This document shows, one piece after another, positions 34,617 through 42,558 of a DNA stretch of 64,000 nucleotides (position 1 is its first letter; the number at the start of each line of letters is the position of its first letter). A program made the position numbers and the translations under genes. The notes beneath the pieces are model-generated. The model made no database searches. It was not told the origin of the DNA and saw nothing but the letters and a program-made list of their open reading frames with translations. Origin of the DNA: CAYLUN01 sp964386865 (GTDB taxonomy: Bacteria; Verrucomicrobiota; Kiritimatiellia; RFP12; UBA1067); contig CAYLUN010000013.1 of assembly GCA_964386865.1 (NCBI GenBank), positions 34,302 through 98,301 of the forward strand, written 5' to 3'.

Positions 34617-37600
34617 CTATTGCACCGAGATCAACGTCCCGAAGTCGTCCCGCAACACGGTCAGGATTCCCGTGCCGGCGAAATGCGTGTCATCTTTGAC
34701 AGCCGCGGCGCTGCTTGTCGAGCCGTAGGTGCCGACACGCCGCTGCTTGTCCCCGAGATAGAGCCGCCCGACCGCCTCGTTCACGCCCGCCGCGAGGTTG
34801 ACCTTGGCTCCCCCGCCGTTCGCGACGGTGAGCTTCGCCGTGTCAGGCAGTGTCTTTGAGTTCTGAAGCGTCAGGGTGCCTGTGCCGCCCACGACGATAT
34901 GCTTGCTGTTATTGCCCAGCGTGCCGTCACTGCCGACCACCAGCGTGCCGTTGCTCACGACGAAGCTGCCCGCTGTGGAGGTGGCCGCGTTAGTGAGCGT
35001 CAGGGTGCCGGGGCCATTCTTGACGAGCGTCACGGCCCCCGCGAACCGCCCGTCATACCCATAGTTGCCGCTCTGGTTCACCGTCAGCGTGGCCGGGGTG
35101 GGGCTGGTGATCACGATCGTTCCGGGCGTGGGCTCCGCCCGGCTCAGATTGGCGACGGTCTGGTCGAAACCGTTCAAATCCAAGGTGCAGCTCGGCCCGT
35201 ACCAGACGCCGCCCACCTTGAGCAGCGTCGAGGTCGGGAACGCATACGCCGCGTCCATCCGCAGCGTGCCGCCCGTGAAGAGCGTATCGCCCCACTTGTT
35301 GCTGGCGACGCCCAGGATCGTGAGACCGCCGGAATCGGTGTGGAACGTACCTGTGCCGAGGTTGAGCGGCGTCTTGGTGAAGGCGATCGTCCCTTGCGGC
35401 CCTTGCGCGTTGACCACGAAGAACGGGTTTGGCCCGGTGACGCCGCCCGTGATGTTGAGCACCGTCCCGTTACCGGCCACATAGCGGCCACCCGCTGTCG
35501 TAATGAGGCCGCTGATCGTATTGGTGCCGCCGTAGTTATTCACGCAGCCGCCGTTGACCGATCCGCCGATGAACGTGAGCGGCTCAGCCAGTGTGATGCC
35601 GCCGTAAAGGCTGAGCCAGGCGCTGCTGGCGCCGGCGGTGTTGATCACGGTTCCTCCCGCTGTGCTGCCCAGCGCATTGGAGTGCGCGATTTGGATGCCG
35701 CCGCACCAGTTGGTGATGACGCCCTCAAAGGTGTTGTTTCCCGCGAGCACGAGCGTTCCGCTACCGGTCTTCATGAGGCCCTGAACGTTGGCGCCGGCGC
35801 CGATGACGCCCGAGACGGTCAGGGTGGTACCGCCCACCTGATTGGTGACGTTCCACGTCTGGTTCGTCCCCAGGGTCACATCCTCCGCCAGCGTGTAGGC
35901 GCGAGCGGTGGCCGTTGGCGCATAGGCGGTGATACCGCCCAGACCGAGGGTCACCGCACCATCGCCGTTCGCAACCGTGAAGTTCGCGTCGCGGTTGAAG
36001 ATCAGGCCGTACGGGCTCGCGTTCGTGTTGACCGTGGCCGTGCTGCCGCCGGAGCCAAAGGAGAGGATCGACGTACCGTCCAGGGCGGGCGCGACGTCGC
36101 CCGCCCAGTTGGCCGCCGTGCTGAGCAACGTGTCGGGCCCCGTGGCGTCCCACACGTAGTTGGTCGGTATGATAAGCGGATCCTGCAGCACGCTGAGGAG
36201 GCCTGTCCCGCTGAAGTGCGCGTCGTCGATCACCAGCGCGCCGCTCCCGGTTGCTCCGTACGTGCCCTTGGTGCCGGGCGTGACACCCAAGTAGAGCCGC
36301 CCGACGGCTTCGGTCAGGCCCGCACCGATCTTGAGCTTAGCGCCACCGTCCAAAATCGCGACGGTTGACACATCGGAGAGAGCCGTGCCGTTCTGAAGCT
36401 CAAGCGTTCCGCCTGCGACGAAAATGTTGGTGCTGTTGCCGAGGGTTGAAGCCGCTGTCACCACCAGCGTCCCGTTGCTGACGATGTAGCTCCCCGTCGT
36501 CGAGGTGGCCGCATTGGTGAGAGTCAATTTACCCGCGCCGGTCTTGCAAAGGCCGGCTGCACCCGTGAACGATCCGTCAAAGGTGGTGTCCACGCTTTGA
36601 TTGACCGTCAGGATGGCGGGGCTCGGGCTGGTGATGGTGCGCGTGCCCGCGTTCACCGTTCCGGGATACAACTTGCTGGTGGTCTGACTATTGCCGTTCA
36701 GATTCAGGGTTCCGCTCGGCTGATAACCAACACCCACTCTCAAGCTGGCGGCGGCGGGCAGAACATTCGGGGCATCCAGCCGCAACGTGCCACCTGCGAC
36801 CATGGTCTCTGACCACGTGTTCCCCCCAACGCCCAAGACCGTCAGTCCGCCGGCGTCCGTATAGAAGATCTTCGAGCCCAGGCTGAGGGGCGTCGTGTTG
36901 AAGATCATCGTGGAACTGGAGTTGATGACGAAGAGCCCGCCCCCGTCGCTCTGCGTGACGCCGCCGGAGACAATCAGCGTGCCGCTTCCGACTTGAAAGC
37001 GGGGCTGCGCCGTACAAACGATCGGTCCGGCCAGAATATTGGTGGCGGTGCCGCTGCTGCTGTTCAGTGTTCCGCCGTTGTTGAATTCACCATTCAGCAC
37101 GAGCGGCTCAGCAATCGTCAGCCCGCTGCCGAGCCGGAGAAAACCGCCGGCCGTGCCTTGGATGACGGTGTTGCCATTGGTGCTGCCCAAGGCATTGGCG
37201 TGGTTGACTTGCAGCGTCCCTTTGCTCACGGTAAACGCGCCGTCGAAGCTGTTGCTCGCGTTGAGCGTCAGCCACTGGGGGCCGGTCTTGGTCAGGCCGC
37301 CCGCCCCGCTGAGGGCGCCGTTGACCGTGATCGACCCGTTCGAGGCGTTGAAGTCGCGCGTGCCGCTCAGCGTCAGGGGCAGGTTGATCGTCTGCGTCGT
37401 GGTGGCCCAGTTGGTGACGTTGCCTCCCAGGGTGAGCCGGTTGCCGAGCAGCGTGAACGCGCCCGCGCCGGTATTGAAGGTGAGCCCCGCGAACGACGTG
37501 TCAGCCGGCAGGTCGTTCGTATTCGCCAGCTTCCACGTGCCGCCGAAATAGAGCGCGTCGTCCGCACCTGGCACGGTCGCATCCCCGTCCCAGTTAACGG

Positions 37601-37739
37601 CGGTGTTCCATGTGGCGCTGCCCGCGTTGCTTCCGCCGCCGTCCCAAAGCCGGTCCGCCGCAGAGCTGACGGAGGCCAGAGTTGCCAGTCCGACGATACC
37701 CGTTTTAAACAAACCGACTGCGCCTTCGCGTTTCTTCAT
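34617..37739 (-). CDS. Giant autotransporter-associated beta-strand repeat protein B
   Basis: A 1040-residue paralogue of protein A. The last ~30 codons (AVKDDTHFAGTGILTVLRDD onward) are nearly identical and the rest is clearly homologous but diverged. The signal peptide is followed by DRLWDGGGSNAGSATWNTA and many PATR units (LAGNNTFEGVITNW, LSGTRDFNASNGSITVNG). An internal duplication begins near residue 500 (YVWDATGPDTLLSTAANW). No membrane anchor or barrel was seen. The start at 37739 is preferred because GGGAG precedes it and the signal peptide begins there; the frame extends nine codons upstream. It is likely the first gene of a tandem array with protein A and the remnant. Confidence 0.8.
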   Translation of the reverse strand: MKKREGAVGLFKTGIVGLATLASVSSAADRLWDGGGSNAGSATWNTAVNWDGDATVPGADDALYFGGTWKLANTNDLPADTSFAGLTFNTGAGAFTLLGNRLTLGGNVTNWATTTQTINLPLTLSGTRDFNASNGSITVNGALSGAGGLTKTGPQWLTLNASNSFDGAFTVSKGTLQVNHANALGSTNGNTVIQGTAGGFLRLGSGLTIAEPLVLNGEFNNGGTLNSSSGTATNILAGPIVCTAQPRFQVGSGTLIVSGGVTQSDGGGLFVINSSSTMIFNTTPLSLGSKIFYTDAGGLTVLGVGGNTWSETMVAGGTLRLDAPNVLPAAASLRVGVGYQPSGTLNLNGNSQTTSKLYPGTVNAGTRTITSPSPAILTVNQSVDTTFDGSFTGAAGLCKTGAGKLTLTNAATSTTGSYIVSNGTLVVTAASTLGNSTNIFVAGGTLELQNGTALSDVSTVAILDGGAKLKIGAGLTEAVGRLYLGVTPGTKGTYGATGSGALVIDDAHFSGTGLLSVLQDPLIIPTNYVWDATGPDTLLSTAANWAGDVAPALDGTSILSFGSGGSTATVNTNASPYGLIFNRDANFTVANGDGAVTLGLGGITAYAPTATARAYTLAEDVTLGTNQTWNVTNQVGGTTLTVSGVIGAGANVQGLMKTGSGTLVLAGNNTFEGVITNWCGGIQIAHSNALGSTAGGTVINTAGASSAWLSLYGGITLAEPLTFIGGSVNGGCVNNYGGTNTISGLITTAGGRYVAGNGTVLNITGGVTGPNPFFVVNAQGPQGTIAFTKTPLNLGTGTFHTDSGGLTILGVASNKWGDTLFTGGTLRMDAAYAFPTSTLLKVGGVWYGPSCTLDLNGFDQTVANLSRAEPTPGTIVITSPTPATLTVNQSGNYGYDGRFAGAVTLVKNGPGTLTLTNAATSTAGSFVVSNGTLVVGSDGTLGNNSKHIVVGGTGTLTLQNSKTLPDTAKLTVANGGGAKVNLAAGVNEAVGRLYLGDKQRRVGTYGSTSSAAAVKDDTHFAGTGILTVLRDDFGTLISVQ

Positions 37740-37909
37740 GCCAGACTCCCGCCTTTTGCTCTGCAACGTTACGCCAACCCCTCACGGCCGCGCCCCAAGA
37801 TAACAGCCGTATAGGGAATATACCGATTAAATCAGTAGTAGTTTACCATGCGTCTCCTGTCTTGGGAATGGCTTTGCTTGACCTTAACCTGTCAATTATT
37901 GACTTTTTT

Positions 37910-37939
37910 CGTCGGCAGGGGCGGCCTCCCCTGCCGACG
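37910..37939. repeat. Strong 12-bp hairpin after the GH2 gene
   Basis: CGTCGGCAGGGG (37910-37921) pairs perfectly with 37928-37939 round a six-base loop, 22 bp beyond the GH2 stop codon. It may stop or protect the GH2 transcript. The run beside it (TTTTTT before the stem on the plus strand, hence A's after it on the GH2 mRNA) is the wrong base for a classical intrinsic terminator. Confidence 0.6.
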
Positions 37940-37961
37940 AAACACGCGTCCCATCTGTCGT

Positions 37962-40676
37962 TCAGGGTATCGCCAGTCGCTGCTGTACGGCGTTCCAGCC
38001 TTTCACTACCAGCGCGGAACCAGCCGCGAGGTTCGCGGCCTCGGTCTCGATGGTGACGGCCCGCCGCTCGCCCGGCAACAGGCTGAAGAAGTTGTCCGTG
38101 TAGAACGACGGCCGCACCGGCTTGCCGTCCTTGCCGAGCAGTTGGAGCTGCGTCAGGAAGGCGAGCGAGGCGCCCGCGTTCTCGACCGTCACCTCAAGGA
38201 AGGTGCTGCCGCCCTCGCGCCGCACCGCCTGCGAAACCTTGAGCGTCGCGGCGGGCAGCTTCGCAAGGCTCTCAAAGCCCGCCGTGCAGGGGCCCGTGAC
38301 TGTCTTACGACCCTTGTATGCGTCGGTGGAGCGCCAGTAGAAGGTGTCGGAAACGAACGCGCCCTTCTCATCCGTCAGCGTGAGCTTGATGAAATGCACG
38401 GGCGTGATGTCCGCCGGAAACGCGAGCGCGAAGACCTTGTGCGCGAGCCCGTCCTCGGGCAGGTCGACCTTGGCCTGCTTGGACGCGACCTTCATGAGGT
38501 TGAAGTCGTAGACGTCGGCCGCGACCGTGTAGCCTTTGAAGGATCGATAATAGTCGTTGACGACCGTGACCGTATTGGAGAGGTACTCGAACTGCGCGTG
38601 CAGCGGCTCCAGCGCGTCTTGCGTGAAGTAGAGCGCGGCGGTCGGCTCCAGCGACCAGTCCCACATCCGGGCGCCCGTCTGGCGCAGCGGCGAGTTGTGG
38701 TACCAGAAGAGCAAGCCCGCGCAGTAGCGGTCGCCGAAGCCCAGCTTGTTGGCGTTCCACACCTCCCAGATCGAGCGGAAGCCCGAGCCGCCCACAGCCT
38801 GCGCCTTGACCGCGTACTCCTCGATATTCTGCGCCGGGCCATACTGGTTCACGAGGTCGTTGTAGAGCGTCGTGATCAGGTGGAAGCCGCCGCCGTCGTG
38901 GTAGTTCCAGACCTCTTTGTTGATCGGCCACAGGTCCTTCTCGTCCATCATCTCGCGCAGGCACTCGACGGTCGGCAGGCACGGCATGCCGTACTCGGGG
39001 TTGAAGCCGTCGATCCGGCTGCCGCGGTCGGAGGCCGTGTTCTCGTAGTGCTGCATTGGGTTCACCGTCTTGTACGGCGAACCGTCATGTACGCCGTCGC
39101 ACTCGGACTGCATCATGTAGCCGCGCGTGCCGTCGAGCGCCTGGATCAGGTCTTTCGCGCCCGCCACCTCCGTGGACTCGTTGGACGAAACGTAGTGGGC
39201 CAGCGACGCGTGGCTGCGAATGCGCTTGACCGTGTGCGCGACGTTCTTGAGGTAGAGCGCCTGATCCACCGGGTGCTTGGTGTCGCCGGTCAGCCAGAAC
39301 TCCTGCCACACGGGCAGGCCCAGCTCGTCGCAAAGCTGGAAGAAGTAGTCCGACTCCGCGATGCCGCCGCCCCAGATGCGGATGAAGTTCACGCCCGACT
39401 GCGCCGTGTAGCGCAGCTCGGCGTACATCCGGGCGTCGTCCGCGCGCAGCATCGCGTCGGGAACCCAGTTCGTGCCGCGCACGAAGAAGCGCTTGCCGTT
39501 CACGGTGAACGTCCGCGACTTGTCGGGGCTGTTCTGATCGGACGTGATCTCGCGGATGCCGAAGCGCGTCTTGAGCGCGTCGCTGTCGCTGGTTTTCTTG
39601 GTCTTCTCATCCACCGTCTGCAGCGTAAACTTGGCTTCATACAGGTTCTGCGGCCCTTTGTTGAGCGGCCACCAGAGGCGCGGGTTCTTGACCACGAGCT
39701 GCGGGTGGCTCTTGGGCGTGAAGGTCACGGTGCGGACCTCGCCGCGGAACAGCGTGGTGTCGTAGGTGAAGCGGATATCGGTGCCGACGATCTCGCCGCA
39801 CACCTTCACAGCCACATTGCCGGTGGTCGGGTTCTCGACGTCGACCGAGACCGTGAGGTCGGCGGAGTCGTAGTTCGGCTTGGCCAGCGTCGAGCGCACG
39901 AAGGGGTGGCGCAGGGCGGCGCGGCCGGTGGCGAAGAACGAGATGCTGCGCCAGATGCCGGTGTTGCGGTCGCGCACGCCGTCGTCGAAGGTGAAGTCCC
40001 AGCCCACGGACATCAGCATGGTGACGTTCTTGCCGATCTCGCCGTCGCCGCCGTTGCGCCACTCGTTGTTCGCGGCGCCCCACTGCTTCAGCTTGCTGTC
40101 GCCGGCGACGTCCACGGGGATGACCTTGACCGCGATGGCGTTGGGCTTGTCGGCCATCACGTAGTCGCTGACGTTGACGTACTCTTGGCAGAACATGCCC
40201 GCCGTGACGAAGGCGAGCTTGCCGTTGAGCCAGATCTCCGAGCGGTAGTTGATGCCGTCCGCGCGCATCCACACGGTCTTGCCCTTGTAGTCGGCCGGCA
40301 GCCCGAACTCCGTGCGGAACCAGTAGGTGTAGAAGTCGCGGCCGACGTCGTTCAGGTCGGGGATGAGCTTCTGCGTCTTCTTGTTGTTGAGGCCGACGTC
40401 CGGCGCGGGGTAGACTTTGTTGCGGACCAGCGAGTTCAGCACGGTGCCCGGCACCATCGCCGGCAACCAGCCTTCAGCCGCGTAGCCCGGCCGCGACAGC
40501 GCGTCGCCCGACTCTTTCACGTCCCCCGCCTTCTTCATGGCCCACGTGAACGCGCCGCCGTGCCCCTCGGCCGAGTCGAGCACGAGCCGCCCCTCTTGCT
40601 CCTGATACGCTTCCGGGCGCGCCACCGCCGCTACCGCCGCCATAACCGCCACACACACGCCGACGTACTTTCTCAT
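37962..40676 (-). CDS. Secreted GH2 enzyme, beta-mannosidase/exo-glucosaminidase-like
   Basis: A 904-residue exported glycoside hydrolase of family 2 (signal peptide about 1-19). The sugar-binding sandwich has FYTYWFRTEFGLP and INYRSEIWLNG. An immunoglobulin-like domain ends WWPLNKGPQNLYEAKF. The barrel has RGTNWVPDAMLR and GVNFIRIWGGGIAESDYF. The general acid is probably E500 in SSNESTE and the nucleophile E561 in FNPEYGMP. The W-P-x-x-x-G-P-Q-x-L-Y and RIWGGG blocks point to the beta-mannosidase/exo-beta-glucosaminidase side of GH2 rather than beta-galactosidase. The ATG at 40676 has GGGAGAG upstream. Substrate specificity between mannoside and glucosaminide is not decidable by eye. Confidence 0.88.
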   Translation of the reverse strand: MRKYVGVCVAVMAAVAAVARPEAYQEQEGRLVLDSAEGHGGAFTWAMKKAGDVKESGDALSRPGYAAEGWLPAMVPGTVLNSLVRNKVYPAPDVGLNNKKTQKLIPDLNDVGRDFYTYWFRTEFGLPADYKGKTVWMRADGINYRSEIWLNGKLAFVTAGMFCQEYVNVSDYVMADKPNAIAVKVIPVDVAGDSKLKQWGAANNEWRNGGDGEIGKNVTMLMSVGWDFTFDDGVRDRNTGIWRSISFFATGRAALRHPFVRSTLAKPNYDSADLTVSVDVENPTTGNVAVKVCGEIVGTDIRFTYDTTLFRGEVRTVTFTPKSHPQLVVKNPRLWWPLNKGPQNLYEAKFTLQTVDEKTKKTSDSDALKTRFGIREITSDQNSPDKSRTFTVNGKRFFVRGTNWVPDAMLRADDARMYAELRYTAQSGVNFIRIWGGGIAESDYFFQLCDELGLPVWQEFWLTGDTKHPVDQALYLKNVAHTVKRIRSHASLAHYVSSNESTEVAGAKDLIQALDGTRGYMMQSECDGVHDGSPYKTVNPMQHYENTASDRGSRIDGFNPEYGMPCLPTVECLREMMDEKDLWPINKEVWNYHDGGGFHLITTLYNDLVNQYGPAQNIEEYAVKAQAVGGSGFRSIWEVWNANKLGFGDRYCAGLLFWYHNSPLRQTGARMWDWSLEPTAALYFTQDALEPLHAQFEYLSNTVTVVNDYYRSFKGYTVAADVYDFNLMKVASKQAKVDLPEDGLAHKVFALAFPADITPVHFIKLTLTDEKGAFVSDTFYWRSTDAYKGRKTVTGPCTAGFESLAKLPAATLKVSQAVRREGGSTFLEVTVENAGASLAFLTQLQLLGKDGKPVRPSFYTDNFFSLLPGERRAVTIETEAANLAAGSALVVKGWNAVQQRLAIP

Positions 40677-40889
40677 ATTCCGCTCTCCCGATTTGCGCTT
40701 CGCAGACAGCCGACAGTGTACCCAATCCGCCGCGCCCGATGCAAACGGCGTTTTCAGCGAGCCGGTCAGTTGACCTTTCGGCTTGATTGATTCACCCTTT
40801 TGTGAAAAAGTTTTTACATGTAGAGGCTACGAAGTGGCCGCATGAGCGGCTCCCTTGATCAGACTGCCCAGAAAGTGAAAGGTCGGCCT

Positions 40890-42035
40890 ATGCATCGTTC
40901 CTCAAATAGCTCCAGCTCGCACGCTCTCCGGCCAGCACGCGTATGGCCCTGGGCCGCCTTTGTCCGAAACGCGCCCGCCTTGCGAGCCCTGCCTGTTCTG
41001 GCTTGCTGCGCGTGGGGCACCTGCTGTCTTCCCGGCTGCGGCCCGGCGGGCGCTGATGCGGCCGCGGAGCAAGCGGCTGCGCCTCAAGTGCAAGTGACCC
41101 GGGAAGACGCCGTCTTGAAAGAGATCGGCGCGTTCCGCCACGAGACCCGCTCATGGTACAACTCGAGCTGCTTTGACGAGCTTGAAAAGCGCGCCGAGGA
41201 GCTCCGCGCCTCCAAGGCTATCTTCGGAAACGGCCGGTGGAAAATCCAGCGGTTTTATGACTCGCTGGAGTGTGCGGATGACGAGACGGAGGGCATGTGG
41301 CAGCTGCATGACCGGATTCACAAGGACTGGATCGCCAAGAAGCCCGAGTCAATCACCGCCCGGATCGCTTATGCGGATTATCTGCTGAGCTATGCCTGGC
41401 GCGCGCGCGGCGACGATTATGCGGACAAGGTGACCCCCGAGGGCTGGGCGCTCTTTCGCGAGCGGCTGGCAGCGGCACACAAGGCCCTCGACGAAGCTCG
41501 CAAGATGCCGGAGAAAGACCCTTATCTCGGGTCGGTCGCGCTGGCGATCGCGCTCGGTGAAGGGACGGAGAAGGCGGAGTACGACGCGCTCGTCGAGCAG
41601 GCGCACACCAGCGAGCCGATGTTCTGGAGCTACGACACCGCTCGGGCGTTTTCGTTGCTTCCGCGCTGGTACGGCAAACCGGGCGACTGGGAGCGCTATG
41701 CCCTGGCCGCATCCGCACGCGGCGACGGCGTCGGCGTCGAAACGTACACGCGCATTGTGATGTATCTGATGGGCCAGTACGGCAATGTCTTCGAAGAGAC
41801 GCAGGCTTCGTGGCCCAAAACGCGCGAGGGGTTTGAGCTGATGCTCAAGAAGTATCCCCAGTCGGAGGAGGTCGTGCAGTTTGCGGCCATACTCTCCTCT
41901 TTCGCCGGTGACCGCGCGTTCGCCAAGCCCTTGTTCGAGCGCATGGGCAACACCTGCCTCTTGAACGTCTGGGGCTCTCCAAAACGGTTTTCTTACTGGC
42001 AGAAATGGGCCTCGGTCCAGCAGGAGGGGCAGTAG
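40890..42035 (+). CDS. DUF4034-type lipoprotein
   Basis: A 381-residue protein. The hydrophobic N-terminal region ends CCLPGC, a plausible lipobox, so it is probably membrane-anchored outside the cytoplasm. The body resembles DUF4034 proteins: ITARIAYADYLLSYAWRARG, the KVTPEGWALFRERLAAA block, and SLLPRWYGKPGDWERYA. It is probably all-helical and TPR-like. No function is known for the family. Two starts are possible. I prefer 40890 (AAAGG upstream, shorter leader before the lipobox); 40842 is the alternative. It is separated by 523 bp from the membrane-fused synthase genes and may or may not belong with them. Confidence 0.65.
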   Translation: MHRSSNSSSSHALRPARVWPWAAFVRNAPALRALPVLACCAWGTCCLPGCGPAGADAAAEQAAAPQVQVTREDAVLKEIGAFRHETRSWYNSSCFDELEKRAEELRASKAIFGNGRWKIQRFYDSLECADDETEGMWQLHDRIHKDWIAKKPESITARIAYADYLLSYAWRARGDDYADKVTPEGWALFRERLAAAHKALDEARKMPEKDPYLGSVALAIALGEGTEKAEYDALVEQAHTSEPMFWSYDTARAFSLLPRWYGKPGDWERYALAASARGDGVGVETYTRIVMYLMGQYGNVFEETQASWPKTREGFELMLKKYPQSEEVVQFAAILSSFAGDRAFAKPLFERMGNTCLLNVWGSPKRFSYWQKWASVQQEGQ

Positions 42036-42558
42036 CCTGCCTGCGACGGGTACGATTGATAATTGTTGCAACGAGACAGAGGGTTGTCATTTGACGTTAA
42101 CCCGCCGCCACCGCCAAGCGTCACCGTCACGGCACGGATCCGCACGGCCTGTTCGAAACCGTGCTGCTCATGCGTATCTAACGACCTGTCCAGAATGGCG
42201 CTAAGATAGGCTCATTCGCATGCGTTTTGACGGCTCAGCACAGCTTCGCCCTCCATTTCTCAGGCGAATCCGCAGGTTGGAGGGCGAGGCTGCGCCGAGC
42301 CGCCGCTTATCTTTGCGCCATTTCCACCTGTCCCTTTGCTGTCTCACACCCGATTACCATCGCGCGCACTTTGGACGTTGCCAGATGGCGCGAGAATTGG
42401 CACACTTGCCCGCACATGCGATGAGAAGCGGCACCATGAAGGAGACCCCCCCTCAACCCAGCTCCGCAGCGCCCGAGAGTCCGCGTCGCACTCGGGCCTG
42501 ACGCCTACGCCGGCGTCGACGTGGCGGTGAGCGAGAGCCCGATCAAGGAGTTCGGACT
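42036..42558. other. 520-bp gap without a recognised gene
   Basis: No supportable coding sequence. GGAGGGCGAGGCTGCGCCGA near 42279 resembles GGGGGCGAGGCTGTGCCGA near 2726. Just before the next start, a short frame reads GVDVAVSESPIKEF, faintly like the ATVAVGESPISG stretch of the DUF362 protein at 46.9 kb. This is too short to interpret. Confidence 0.4.

Noticed and set aside
31344..37739. Classical type V autotransporters
   Set aside because: Beta-strand repeats match the passenger family, but both proteins end without a C-terminal beta-barrel.
37910..37939. Intrinsic transcription terminator
   Set aside because: The stem is strong, but no T-run follows it in the direction of the GH2 transcript; kept only as a hairpin.
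37848..40790. A 980-codon open frame opposite the GH2 gene
   Set aside because: Low-complexity shadow frame; the minus strand is a clear GH2 enzyme.
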